NCBI RefSeq assembly: GCF_023206395.1
Contig: NZ_CP066149.1
Coordinates: 3,286,001 to 3,350,000, forward strand
Source: Vibrio sp. ED004
GTDB taxonomy: Bacteria; Pseudomonadota; Gammaproteobacteria; Enterobacterales; Vibrionaceae
Length of the DNA: 64,000 nt
Reading direction: 5' to 3'
Part shown: piece after piece, positions 46,494 to 55,181 of the stretch
How the letters are laid out: each line of letters starts with the position of its first letter
Position numbering within the stretch: the stretch's first letter is position 1
Made by a program: the position numbers and the translations under genes
Notes under the pieces: model-generated
What the model saw: only the letters and a program-made list of their open reading frames with translations
What the model was told of the DNA's origin: nothing
Databases searched by the model: none

Positions 46494-46687
46494 CATTCTT
46501 ACTCACACTCATGGCTTTTGTTGGAGTGATTGCGTTAATGGCGATAGGCGTGATTTTTTCACGTAAGCCAATAAAAGGCAGTTGTGGAGGACTCGCGCAG
46601 GTAGACATTGAGCGCGAATGCAATTGCAAGGATGTGTGCGAAGGGCAAAGCCGAAAGCTGTATCAGATTACTGAGCCATCATATTAG
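46490..46687 (+). CDS. nqrM: Na+-NQR maturation protein NqrM
   Basis: 65 residues. One membrane helix (FLLTLMAFVGVIALMAIGVIF) followed by RKPIKGSCGGL and a Cys-rich tail (ECNCKDVC), the NqrM pattern. Needed to insert iron between NqrD and NqrE of the sodium-pumping quinone reductase. Usually found after the nqr operon and apbE; here it follows a NifX-like gene with a 4-base overlap, linking the two in iron or Fe-S delivery. Confidence 0.9.
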   Translation: MTFLLTLMAFVGVIALMAIGVIFSRKPIKGSCGGLAQVDIERECNCKDVCEGQSRKLYQITEPSY

Positions 46688-46730
46688 TGCTCTTTGAGAT
46701 CCTTTCGACAAGCAAAGTTAAAGCTTCGAA

Positions 46731-47009
46731 CTATGAGCCTTGAATCACTAATGCATGACCGTTGACGATGCACTCAGCGACTTTGGTTCGTGCTCGTTTA
46801 ATGATGTTTCCGAATGTTTGGCGCGACACCTGCATTTGCTCGGCGGCTTCAAGTTGGCTCAGACCTTCTTGATCCGCTAAGCGCAAGGCTTCCAATTCTT
46901 CTAACAGCAGTTCTTCCTTATGAAGTTCATCCATAGGAACACCATTGGGCTTGAAACAAGAGTAAGCCGCACGGGTACATAACTGGCGATGTTTTTTTGG
47001 TCGAGCCAT
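46731..47009 (-). CDS. DUF134 family DNA-binding protein
   Basis: 92 residues. N-terminal metal-like motif (LCTRAAYSCFKPNGVPM), then a sigma-type helix-turn-helix (EALRLADQEGLSQLEAAEQM, QVSRQTFGNIIKRAR). DUF134 genes are often next to NifX-like genes, as here, and probably regulate them. Convergent with nqrM. Confidence 0.85.
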   Translation of the reverse strand: MARPKKHRQLCTRAAYSCFKPNGVPMDELHKEELLLEELEALRLADQEGLSQLEAAEQMQVSRQTFGNIIKRARTKVAECIVNGHALVIQGS

Positions 47010-47053
47010 ATCAATCTCTAAGAATCTAAGGGTAAAAAGGAATAAGGGAAAGT

Positions 47054-47467
47054 ATGAAGGTTTTCATTCCTCACAACCATCGCCGTTGCCAAGTGTGCAG
47101 CCAAGGTTTTTTCGCAGACAACCCCATTTGTTTTGAAACCGTTGGCACGCATGAAGTTAAACCTAAGTATGATGTTATAGCCAAGATTGTACCAACAGAT
47201 AAAGTCGAGGGCTACGATGGCATCATGCAGGGCGGTATTGTTACCACATTACACGACAGCGCGATGCTGCATTGTTTGTTCCAAAACAGTATCAATGCGA
47301 TGACGGTGAGTTTAACGTCTCGCTTTCATCATCCAATAGCAATTGGTCAAGAGTTGGAAGTTCGCGCTCAATGGGTCAAAAGCAGACGCAAGATTCACTT
47401 CTTAGAGAGCAAAATTATTCAGAATGGGAAGTTGTGTTCATCGGCACAAAGTCAGTTTATGTCTTAG
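47054..47467 (+). CDS. PaaI-type hotdog thioesterase
   Basis: 137 residues of hotdog fold (GYDGIMQGGIVTTLHDSAMLH is the catalytic helix region; TSRFHHPIAIGQELEV the following strands). Probably hydrolyses acyl-CoA. A CxxC at the N-terminus (RRCQVCSQGFF) is unusual and may bind metal. Divergent from DUF134 with only 44 bases between. Confidence 0.8.
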   Translation: MKVFIPHNHRRCQVCSQGFFADNPICFETVGTHEVKPKYDVIAKIVPTDKVEGYDGIMQGGIVTTLHDSAMLHCLFQNSINAMTVSLTSRFHHPIAIGQELEVRAQWVKSRRKIHFLESKIIQNGKLCSSAQSQFMS

Positions 47468-47652
47468 GTTTAGAGCTCAATATTTTGCAGAATAAATAGG
47501 GTTCTCTATAGTTAAAGTAACAACTATTAAAGCTATGGCAGCATTGAATTTATCATAAACTCTTTTCATTTTTGAGGACGCTAAGGTGTGTTCGCTAGAC
47601 GAACCTTTGCACTCGATTCAATTCATCGCTGCCCTGTTCTGGAGGGCTGCTG

Positions 47653-48744
47653 ATGCAAAAATTCTTCAAATCGATATCTCGATACTGTGCTCTTTCAATC
47701 GTTTTACTATTTCCATTCTTCAGCACTTTTTCTTCGGCTGCACCGCTTAAAGTTGGCGTTTACCCTTGTCCTCCTTTTATTATTGGTTCTATGGATAATG
47801 AGTGGGATGGACTCAGCATTGAACTGTGGGAAAAGATCGCCCAAGACATGGGCGTTGAGTTCACGGTAGAAAATCACCCTCTCGATGATTTACTCAGCTC
47901 CATTGAAGCTGGGCAAATCGATATTGGTGTCTCTTGCATTTCAATCACGCCAGAACGTGAACTGTTCGCTGATTTCTCACATTCATTCTACGAAACTCAC
48001 CTTGCTATCGCAGTGAAGAAGAAAGGCTACTTAGAGACGTTACATTCGATATTCTTGAACCCTGCGTTGTGGCTCATTATTGGAGTGATCGTCTTTGTCG
48101 CTGGAGCTATTGGCGCATTCTTCTATGCATTGGAACATGGAGAAAACGAAAAGCTATACACCATGAAAAGCCGCACGGGGCGTTGGCTAGAGAGCTTTAT
48201 CTTGGGTTTGCTTTTTATTACCCGAGGTCCCTTCAATTACTTTGAATTTAAGAGCTTAACAGGGCGAATTGCGACGGTGTTCATCGGTGTATTCAGTATG
48301 CTTTTTATCGCCAGTATTACCGCTGTGTTGGCGAGTAAACTCACGCTTAGCCAAGGCTCTTCACAGATCAAAGGTATTAATGATCTTGCGAATGTCAAAG
48401 TAGGTGCCAAGGTCGCGACTACGTCCTCTCTGTTATTGACGAGCTTCGGTATCAGACACGAAAACTATATCGATATGCCAAGGCTTTTGGTTGCTCTAGA
48501 GGAAGGGGAGGTAGATGCCATTGTAGCCGATGATGTGGTGCTCAAATATATGATCGGTAACGGTAGAATGAGCGGCCAATTTGAAGATTTAGAGGTGTTG
48601 CCGTATCAGCTAGAGAAACAAAACTATGGTTTCATCATCACGGAAAATAACCCGTATGAAGAAGAGATAAACCGCGCACTGCTGCAAATTCGGGAGTCTA
48701 GGAAGTGGCGTAAAATCTTAGTCGAATACTTCGTGGATAAGTAA
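47653..48744 (+). CDS. Prokaryotic ionotropic glutamate receptor-like channel
   Basis: 363 residues. Signal peptide, then ligand-binding lobe S1 (LKVGVYPCPPFI..., DIGVSCISITPERE), a pore block of two membrane helices flanking a re-entrant loop (about 130-235, with the M3-like SITAVLASKL), then lobe S2 (VGAKVATTSSLLL, EVDAIVADDVVLKYM). The layout equals GluR0-type channels rather than a free binding protein. The pore loop FITRGPFNYFEF lacks the potassium-selective GYG. Ligand likely an amino acid. Confidence 0.82.
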   Translation: MQKFFKSISRYCALSIVLLFPFFSTFSSAAPLKVGVYPCPPFIIGSMDNEWDGLSIELWEKIAQDMGVEFTVENHPLDDLLSSIEAGQIDIGVSCISITPERELFADFSHSFYETHLAIAVKKKGYLETLHSIFLNPALWLIIGVIVFVAGAIGAFFYALEHGENEKLYTMKSRTGRWLESFILGLLFITRGPFNYFEFKSLTGRIATVFIGVFSMLFIASITAVLASKLTLSQGSSQIKGINDLANVKVGAKVATTSSLLLTSFGIRHENYIDMPRLLVALEEGEVDAIVADDVVLKYMIGNGRMSGQFEDLEVLPYQLEKQNYGFIITENNPYEEEINRALLQIRESRKWRKILVEYFVDK

Positions 48745-48786
48745 CCGACACCAGTGACGAGCCTTGAGCTTTCTGGGTATTTATCG

Positions 48787-48990
48787 TTACAACTGGTCAG
48801 AACTTGAAGCTTTGTTTTTCTTGAAGTATTTAAACGCTGTCCAAACGGCATAAGCCGCAACACCAACGATAAGTGCAGAGCGTAGGAGGATAGGCGCGTC
48901 ATGCTCAAGTTGGTTAACGTGCGGCACAATACTGGCAAACAATCGACTGGTAAACAGCAGCCCCATAACTAACATAATAACTTTATTCAT
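48787..48990 (-). CDS. Small membrane protein
   Basis: 67 residues. A signal-like N-terminus (MNKVIMLVMGLLFTSRLFAS), a second hydrophobic stretch (LLRSALIVGVAAYAVWTAF) and a basic tail. AAGG lies 9 bases upstream. Not recognised. Convergent with the channel gene. Confidence 0.6.
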   Translation of the reverse strand: MNKVIMLVMGLLFTSRLFASIVPHVNQLEHDAPILLRSALIVGVAAYAVWTAFKYFKKNKASSSDQL

Positions 48991-49196
48991 GTGACCAGCC
49001 TTTCAATGAAATGCGTTATACAGAACAAGTTATCGGCGGCTTAAGCTATTAACGCGACCAAGAACGGTTCTGCTTGGAAATAAAAGCATGCGCTTCTCAA
49101 GCCTAACCGTCAACGCGATATCGGTCTAAAGCCAGTAAGCTAAAATTTCGTTTTTGGAAGTGGATTGTTCTGTAGAGGTAAATCGAATCTGGGATC

Positions 49197-49220
49197 AAAG
49201 GCCCCGCGATTGCGAGGCCT
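49197..49220 (-). terminator. Terminator, GGCCTCGC family
   Basis: On the minus strand AGGCCTCGC / GCGGGGCCT, then TTTG, 19 bases after the DUF535 gene. Confidence 0.75.
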
Positions 49221-49238
49221 CGGCCCTGTTCTATTAAA

Positions 49239-50153
49239 TTAGCTCGCTTTTGCTAATTGAATTGGTTGCATGTCAGCACCATTAGTGTGCTGACTGATTA
49301 CGTTATGTAGGTCTTGTTCATATAGGTCTAACCAAGCGTAGCGCTCACGATATAGCTTTCGTTTCTGACGTTTAAGTGCTTCAAGATCTTTCCTTGTTGA
49401 GTGGATAGGCAGGGCGTAAAAACATTTGTCATGTTGTTGCCCGTCGTGCTCTTCCCACAAACAATTGTATTTAAGGCTTATCTCTTTTCCTTTCTTCCCA
49501 TAGCGTAATGAATTCGAAACATGTCCAGTTTCGTTGACCGCATAGATGTGATTAATACCTAAACTGATCGCCATTAATCGAAGGGTTTCGACCATAAAGG
49601 ATTTGGGTCTTAAACCATAAAATGCCTTTGTGAATGCACGGCTGAAACCATTGTCATTTGCTCCGCCTTGAACGCCACCAATGTAGATATCATTGTTAAA
49701 AACAGAGAATGATATGGTGTACATTTTGTTCAACATGTAATCAGTAAGAGAGAGAGTGAGCTCGCCTTCTTTTCTCGAATTTCTTTCAAAGCTCAGGTTT
49801 AGCAAGTAGGTTTGCTCGCTGATTTCTAGCTCTAGAAGGTTAAGCCTTTCGTTATATATTTGATGGCGAGCTTCTGTTGTGAACTTGTTTTCGAACCAAT
49901 CATAATGCTTTGATAGTATTTCGATTTTTTCTTTTTTACTAAAGTCAGTACACAAGTAAGGGGTGACAAACTTAGATAGGAAATTTGGCTGCTTTTTGAA
50001 TAGGAGTTTTCTTTCGACAGAGCTAAAATTCTCATTCATTTTTTTAGTATCTGAATAATAAAACAGTGCACGAGCAGCGAACTTAATTATCGCTTTGTAC
50101 TTTCCCTTATTCTTATGGACATTAGCGTCAATTCCCATGCGAACTACATTCAT
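49239..50153 (-). CDS. VirK/YbjX (DUF535) family protein
   Basis: 304 residues from MNVVRMGID; GAGG lies upstream at a proper distance, while an upstream in-frame start lacks one. The central segment LSFERNSRKEGELTLSLTDY and IGGVQGGANDNGFSRAFTKAF are typical DUF535. Related VirK/YbjX proteins are linked to envelope and peptide stress; enzymatic role unknown. Single gene. Confidence 0.83.
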   Translation of the reverse strand: MNVVRMGIDANVHKNKGKYKAIIKFAARALFYYSDTKKMNENFSSVERKLLFKKQPNFLSKFVTPYLCTDFSKKEKIEILSKHYDWFENKFTTEARHQIYNERLNLLELEISEQTYLLNLSFERNSRKEGELTLSLTDYMLNKMYTISFSVFNNDIYIGGVQGGANDNGFSRAFTKAFYGLRPKSFMVETLRLMAISLGINHIYAVNETGHVSNSLRYGKKGKEISLKYNCLWEEHDGQQHDKCFYALPIHSTRKDLEALKRQKRKLYRERYAWLDLYEQDLHNVISQHTNGADMQPIQLAKAS

Positions 50154-50394
50154 AATCACCTCAACAAAGAAGCACAACACAAACACATCAGTGCCGCGAA
50201 CAGCTTCCTTTCTTCTCACAAATAACAAGGGAGATGATGATAATGAAAAGTGTCTTTTGGGTATGTATGGGTATGTATAGCAATGTAATTGAGTCAGTTA
50301 CTTAGTGTTCAGAAATTATTCAATCCTCTATTAATAATCACATTGGATTGATAGGGATAACGGGGGGAGTAGGAGCTTAATTCTAAATAAACAA

Positions 50395-50422
50395 TGCCAC
50401 TGCAGGGCTGCAGTGGCATTTA
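50395..50422 (-). terminator. Terminator of the HU operon
   Basis: Perfect 13-base inverted repeat AATGCCACTGCAG / CTGCAGTGGCATT with a 2-base loop, followed on the minus strand by GTTTATTTAG. Confidence 0.82.
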
Positions 50423-50474
50423 AACACTAACAATCTATGCTTTGCTCAAGCCTAAACTTGAGTTCTTATATAAA

Positions 50475-50621
50475 TTATAGTTCTAACAGTTTCGCCAGTT
50501 CGCGTTCTTCGAGAAGCTCTTCAATGCGTTGACGAGCCTTCGGCCCTTCGGCTTGTGCTTTCGTTGACTTGCCTGCTTTCTTACTGCGACTGGTTTTCGC
50601 TTTTTCCTTTGGCGTAGTCAT
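50475..50621 (-). CDS. Small basic protein downstream of HU
   Basis: 48 residues: Lys/Arg/Ser-rich N-half (KEKAKTSRSKKAGKSTK) then a charged helix (RQRIEELLEERELAKLLEL). AAGGA lies 7 bases before the ATG. It is 27 bases after the HU stop on the same strand, so co-transcribed. Not recognised. Composition suggests nucleic-acid or nucleoid binding. Confidence 0.65.
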   Translation of the reverse strand: MTTPKEKAKTSRSKKAGKSTKAQAEGPKARQRIEELLEERELAKLLEL

Positions 50622-50648
50622 TGTAACTTTCCTTGTTGTATTGCTGTG

Positions 50649-50924
50649 TTAAAGGTTGCATGCCTCTTTTAAAGCTTTACCTGCTTTAAATGCTGGCGTC
50701 TTTGATGCTGAAATTTGAATCTCTTCTCCAGTTCGTGGGTTACGACCTGTGCGTGCAGCACGAGTGTTCACTTTAAAACTGCCAAATCCAAGGATGGACA
50801 CATCATCACCGTTCGCAAGCGTTGTAGAAATACCTTCAACGAGAGCATTTAATGCTGAGCCTGCTTGGTCTTTTGAGATGTCTGCAGAAGTCGCGATGTG
50901 TTCAACTAATTGAGATTTGTTCAT
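50649..50924 (-). CDS. HU-family DNA-binding protein
   Basis: 91 residues: [20 protein letters not shown], then [20 protein letters not shown] (HU DNA-intercalating arm) and [10 protein letters not shown]. Bends and compacts DNA. Sequence fits HU-beta-like proteins, but this is not the lon-linked hupB context, so it is probably an additional HU paralogue. Confidence 0.92.
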   Translation of the reverse strand: MNKSQLVEHIATSADISKDQAGSALNALVEGISTTLANGDDVSILGFGSFKVNTRAARTGRNPRTGEEIQISASKTPAFKAGKALKEACNL

Positions 50925-51215
50925 AATCTATATTCCTTATTGAGTACGGTTGGCGTCTACCTTTAGCACCTAGCTGATGTGATCTTATCAATCGCAACTG
51001 AAATAATGTCAGTGATTGGGTAGGGCTTTGTAAAGTAACCAACAAAATCGACTATAAAAGCATCTGTCGGTTCAATCAATGGAATTCATTGATTATTATG
51101 GATTTAAAGTCAGTTACTCAAGCAAACTTGAGAAAAGTGACCTCGAATTTTAGATGTGATTCATTTGATCAATCAAAGGTAATGCCTAACAGGCGCCTTG
51201 GTGCGAGTACAAAAA

Positions 51216-51244
51216 CAAAAAGCCCAGCGTATGTGCTGGGCTTT
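51216..51244. terminator. Bidirectional terminator
   Basis: AAAAGCCCAGC / GCTGGGCTTTT with T-runs on both strands, next to the 51277 gene end. Confidence 0.9.
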
Positions 51245-51276
51245 TGATATGCGTTTCTGTGCGAAATCAGTGACAG

Positions 51277-51972
51277 TTACTTAGTGATAAATATCTGCTC
51301 TGTTTCTAGCGATGTCATGTCACGAACCTGACGCCAGATATAGTAGAAAATACCGAGCATCATAAGCAGGCTAGGGATCGCGATCGCTGGGTAGCTGTAA
51401 AGTGTCAGTTTACCAAGCTCTTCGTTGAAAGCTGCAGTGCCAGCAGGGCTGGTTACAATCCAAGTCGCTAGGAAGTAGTTCATCGCAGATGAGAAAGCGA
51501 ATGTGCTAGCGAACATGTAGTTTGATGTCATCAGGCAACGGTCAAACTTAGCTTGATTACCAAACTGTCTTAAACGCTCTTCAATCAGAGAGATGTTTAA
51601 CAGTGCAGGCGTGAAGATCACTTTTTGGATAAATGGGTAGCGAGTAAAGGTAGAACCAAGTACCGCCAAGCCGATTAAGCCAGGGATTAGTGCTTCTTTT
51701 AGTGCTAACCAACGCGTGTCTAATTCGAAGAAACCAATGCCGCCCGTTAAAAGCACGCTGACAAAGCCAAGCGCGGCGATGAAGTTAAATTTCTTGTTGC
51801 GGATGAGCTCCATACCACCGTAAGCGATAGGGAAGGCGAGTGCGACAAGCAGAGCTAAGCCAGTTCCGAGATGCTCTTCTCCACTGAACTTCATTAGGAT
51901 GAATGAAGGAAGAAAGACGTTAAAAACGACTTCGAAAAGAGGGCTCGATTTTTTGTTTTCTGTATTACTCAT
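51277..51972 (-). CDS. VC0807-like membrane protein
   Basis: 231 residues with about six membrane helices (VVFNVFLPSFILM, ALLVALAFPIAYGGMELI, LIPGLIGLAVLGSTF). Resembles the VC0807-type integral membrane family; function unknown. Start at 51972 (MSNTENKK) chosen over ATG 51987, which starts in an unsupported extension. Single gene. Confidence 0.7.
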   Translation of the reverse strand: MSNTENKKSSPLFEVVFNVFLPSFILMKFSGEEHLGTGLALLVALAFPIAYGGMELIRNKKFNFIAALGFVSVLLTGGIGFFELDTRWLALKEALIPGLIGLAVLGSTFTRYPFIQKVIFTPALLNISLIEERLRQFGNQAKFDRCLMTSNYMFASTFAFSSAMNYFLATWIVTSPAGTAAFNEELGKLTLYSYPAIAIPSLLMMLGIFYYIWRQVRDMTSLETEQIFITK

Positions 51973-52126
51973 AATTTCTAAATACATTATGTTATGGATT
52001 TATTCTCAGGGATTGTTGTTTACCTCGCCCAAGATGTAAAGCCTTAAGGGGCCATGCTATGTAACGACATGTGACACCAACGGCATATTTTGGAATGTCA
52101 GGTTCCCTATTTTCCTGAATAAAGTG

Positions 52127-53371
52127 TTATGCCCTACGTTTTTTGAAGGCATGCCAACCTGCACTCAAAATCGTTTTAATCACTACGCCATGAGCGCTCA
52201 GTTTCGGATCTGCATGTTTACCTGCGGCAATTCGCCACATTTGATGTTCGTACCAAACTAAGCCCACCATGGCTATTTTATCTAGTACCGGTTTGCCTGT
52301 GGTTGGCACATCTAACGGCATTCCATGGCTTGGGTTTTCAATGAGTTTGTTTGGAAAGTCTGGATCAACCGCCATGGTACGAGCAATACCAATAAAGTCG
52401 GTAGCGGATGTTTGCAACGCTTCGTTCATTGCCGGTGCGGTTCTAAAGCCACCAGTCACCACCAAAGGAGTGCTAACTAGTTTTCTTACTTTGACCATGT
52501 AATCCAAGAAATACGCTTCACGTTTCGCTGTGCTGGCTTTAACGGGGTCGTTTTTGTTCTTAGAACCCATCATCGACGGGCTCTCGTAAGTGCCACCTGA
52601 GATTTCAATTAGGTCGATACCTTCACGGCTAAGCGCTTGAACAACGTGCATTGACTCTTCTTCGGTAAAGCCGCCTTTCATGAAGTCAGCGCTGTTGAGT
52701 TTTATCCCGATAGGAAAATCTTCACCAACTTCTGCACGAATGGCGCGATACAGTTCGAGTACAAAGCGAAGTCGGTTATCTAACGAACCGCCCCATTTAT
52801 CATCTCGTTGGTTGTGTCTCGAAGATAAAAATTGGCTGACAAGGTAGCCATGAGCACCGTGAATTTGTACGCCAGTAAAGCCAGCTTGTTTTGCTAGCTT
52901 AGCGCTTAAGGCAAACTTACCAATCACTTCATGGATTTCTGAATCAGTCAGTGCTCGCGGGATATTGAAGCCTTTCTCTAATCCGCGTTCTAATGAGATA
53001 GCAGAAGGAGCGACAGGTTTATCACACAGGAACTTGGGGATCTGTTTTCCTGGGTGGTTTAACTGCATCCAAATCTGTGAGCCATTTTGCTTTCCAGCAC
53101 TTGCCCAAGCTTGAAACTGAGTGAGGTCACTGCGTTCATCTAAAACTACGTTCTTTGGTTCACCCAGTGCGTTCCTATCAACCATCACGTTTCCCGTCAT
53201 AGACAAACCAATCCCACCTTTTGCCCAACGTTGGTACAAGGTCGCTAGCCCAGTTTTAGGATTGTGTTGCTTGTCGCCAAGTTGTTCGCTCATTGCTGAT
53301 TTAAACAGGCGGTTTTTGATGACGTGACCATTAGGAAGAGTAAACGGTTCGCTGAGGCTAATAGGTTGCAT
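52127..53371 (-). CDS. Old-yellow-enzyme-type NADH:flavin oxidoreductase
   Basis: 414 residues. FMN-binding TIM barrel: LPNGHVIKNRLFKSAMSE, QLNHPGKQIPK, GVQIHGAHGYLVSQFLSSRHNQRDDKWGG (substrate His and the conserved tail), GIKLNSADF and VTGGF. Reduces activated alkenes with NAD(P)H in the cytosol. Substrate unknown. Alone on its strand. Confidence 0.92.
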   Translation of the reverse strand: MQPISLSEPFTLPNGHVIKNRLFKSAMSEQLGDKQHNPKTGLATLYQRWAKGGIGLSMTGNVMVDRNALGEPKNVVLDERSDLTQFQAWASAGKQNGSQIWMQLNHPGKQIPKFLCDKPVAPSAISLERGLEKGFNIPRALTDSEIHEVIGKFALSAKLAKQAGFTGVQIHGAHGYLVSQFLSSRHNQRDDKWGGSLDNRLRFVLELYRAIRAEVGEDFPIGIKLNSADFMKGGFTEEESMHVVQALSREGIDLIEISGGTYESPSMMGSKNKNDPVKASTAKREAYFLDYMVKVRKLVSTPLVVTGGFRTAPAMNEALQTSATDFIGIARTMAVDPDFPNKLIENPSHGMPLDVPTTGKPVLDKIAMVGLVWYEHQMWRIAAGKHADPKLSAHGVVIKTILSAGWHAFKKRRA

Positions 53372-53582
53372 AGATAAGAGTTCGGATGTGCATTATAGAT
53401 GGTTCTAGTATGTCTTATTTTGTCGAACGTTCCGAATTATTTGAGTTTGATTGTATGGTCGAGCTGATTTCGCATAACAAGTGCACACCCTCTCAAATAC
53501 AATGTTCAATCAAACACGCTTCTCTCAGGCACTATGCTAAATGGTTCAGTGTCAGAGAGAAGAGTGGGGCGGGAGGTGTTGA

Positions 53583-54155
53583 TTATTGGTCGAACATGAG
53601 ATTGAAACTTAGTGGAACCTTGTCGGAAATCGCTAGCCCGCCAACGGTTGCAGAAAGCTTGTTGAGGTTTTCTGTCGAAATCCCAAAATCAGCGCCATTG
53701 ACGATGATCGTTGATGTTGAATTGACCATCACAAAACCTTCAGAAGGAACAACCATAACAGGGAAGTCGATGGTTTTGGTAACGCCATGCAAGGTAACTT
53801 CGGCAGCGATGGTGGTGTTTTTCGGGTCGCCAGATAGCATTGAAGGATCAACCTTTCCGGAGATCTTCACTTCAGGAAAACTCATTGATTCGAAGTAGAG
53901 CTCATTGAGTCGTTGGTCGCGAATGGATACCCCGGTACTCAGGCTTTTCAAATCTAACAAAATAGAAAACTGGCCATCTTCTGTCAGCCCACCAGATAAA
54001 GGCTTTATGGATGCGGGTTCTACAACAAACTGCTTCTTAATGGTTGCGAACGTCACGTTCGATAGCTTTGGATCCAACGTGTAGCCCGTTTCTGAAAAAG
54101 AGGGTGCAGAAATGAGGCTACAAAACAGACCGAGTGCAGGTATTAGCTTTTTCAT
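53583..54155 (-). CDS. YceI-family periplasmic protein
   Basis: 190 residues with a signal peptide (ending SAPSFSETG). Lipocalin-like YceI fold: YTLDPKLSNVTFATIKKQF, FDLKSLSTGVSIRDQRLNEL-type segment, VTLHGVTKTIDFPVMV. Binds isoprenoid or similar lipids in relatives. Role here unknown. Confidence 0.88.
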   Translation of the reverse strand: MKKLIPALGLFCSLISAPSFSETGYTLDPKLSNVTFATIKKQFVVEPASIKPLSGGLTEDGQFSILLDLKSLSTGVSIRDQRLNELYFESMSFPEVKISGKVDPSMLSGDPKNTTIAAEVTLHGVTKTIDFPVMVVPSEGFVMVNSTSTIIVNGADFGISTENLNKLSATVGGLAISDKVPLSFNLMFDQ

Positions 54156-54290
54156 AAGTGGTCACCATATCGATGAGTTTCTTTGGTAAGTGTAGATAGA
54201 AGCTTAGGTCAGTATCTTAAGAATTACCCAAAGCTAGAAAGGCAGCTCTACATAATTGGAAGCATGATCGGTTAACTGACTTGTGTATTT

Positions 54291-54314
54291 TTAGTTATGT
54301 TATAACATAACTAA
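54291..54314 (+). promoter_or_regulatory. Perfect 24-base palindrome, Zur-like
   Basis: Half-site TTAGTTATGTTA repeated in exact inverted form, 73 bases upstream of the DUF1826 gene. The core TGTTATAACA resembles the Zur box, but its symmetry centre differs from the classical 7-1-7 box at 41389. Confidence 0.55.
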
Positions 54315-54387
54315 ATTCGTTCTTGCTGCGAATAACGATTGTAGCAGTACGAGTGAAGCGATAAGTATGTATCAAGGAGAAGACGTA

Positions 54388-55104
54388 ATGAATGCCGTGT
54401 TAACGAAGCCTTTGGCAACCAATAATAACCAGCCACTTAATATTAGTTCGGCTGTGAGTATCAAAGATCAGGCGAGTCACACGCCATGCGTTAGTGCTTC
54501 GGAGCAGCCCACGGTATTAGCCGATATCTATCAAAGTGATATCAACATCGCGATTTGGCAGCGTAAGTTTGATGCTGATTTAATCGGCGACATTGGTGAG
54601 TTTATCGCGTCGAATCCAAATTTTAGTAAATCTGTGAGTGTGTCACCCGATAATGCCTACGAGAAATTAGAATTTTCGACAGATGGAACGGCTTCTAAAG
54701 CGCTATTAGAAAACATGGCACAGTTGGTGGATATGTTCTGTTGTTTGTTTGAACTTGAAGAAGTAGGGTTGCGTTTAGCGGTTTTAAATAAGGCAATGTG
54801 TCCTCGTTTTCATTTCGACCAAGTTCCTTGTCGCTTGGTGACCACTTACCACGGTGTTGCAACACAATGGCTACAGAATGACTCAGTCGATCGTTCAAAG
54901 TTAGGTCGTGGAAGTAACGGACAACCCGATTCTGCATCAGGCTTGTACGCACGAGAATCTGATATTCAACAAATGGCGAGTGGTGACGTGGCGCTATTGA
55001 AAGGTGAGCGTTGGAGTGGCAATGAAAACGCAGGTCTTGTTCACCGCTCTCCAGTCACTTCATCTGACGAAACACGACTGTTGCTGACACTAGATTTCGG
55101 TTAG
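54388..55104 (+). CDS. DUF1826 family protein
   Basis: 238 residues. AAGGAG 8 bases before ATG 54388. The central and C-terminal parts (CPRFHFDQVPCRLVTTYHGV, GDVALLKGE, GLVHRSP) match DUF1826, with His/Asp/Cys residues fit to bind metal (HFD and HRSP resemble an iron/oxygenase-like facial triad). In other bacteria DUF1826 genes associate with Zur and COG0523 metallochaperones, supporting a zinc-starvation role. Single gene. Confidence 0.8.
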   Translation: MNAVLTKPLATNNNQPLNISSAVSIKDQASHTPCVSASEQPTVLADIYQSDINIAIWQRKFDADLIGDIGEFIASNPNFSKSVSVSPDNAYEKLEFSTDGTASKALLENMAQLVDMFCCLFELEEVGLRLAVLNKAMCPRFHFDQVPCRLVTTYHGVATQWLQNDSVDRSKLGRGSNGQPDSASGLYARESDIQQMASGDVALLKGERWSGNENAGLVHRSPVTSSDETRLLLTLDFG

Positions 55105-55114
55105 TTAGCTTCTT

Positions 55115-55149
55115 ATGAGATGAGATGAGATGAGATGAGATGAGATGAG
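55115..55149. repeat. Pentanucleotide repeat (ATGAG)x7
   Basis: Seven perfect tandem copies, 10 bases after the DUF1826 stop and before the convergent VOC gene. A slippage-prone simple repeat outside coding sequence. Confidence 0.95.
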
Positions 55150-55181
55150 CAAGCGGCCAAGTGCAGCTTGCTCTTGTCCGC

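Noticed and set aside
53386..53898. Plus-strand 170-codon frame
   Set aside because: Antisense to the well-supported YceI gene over most of its length; no family signature.
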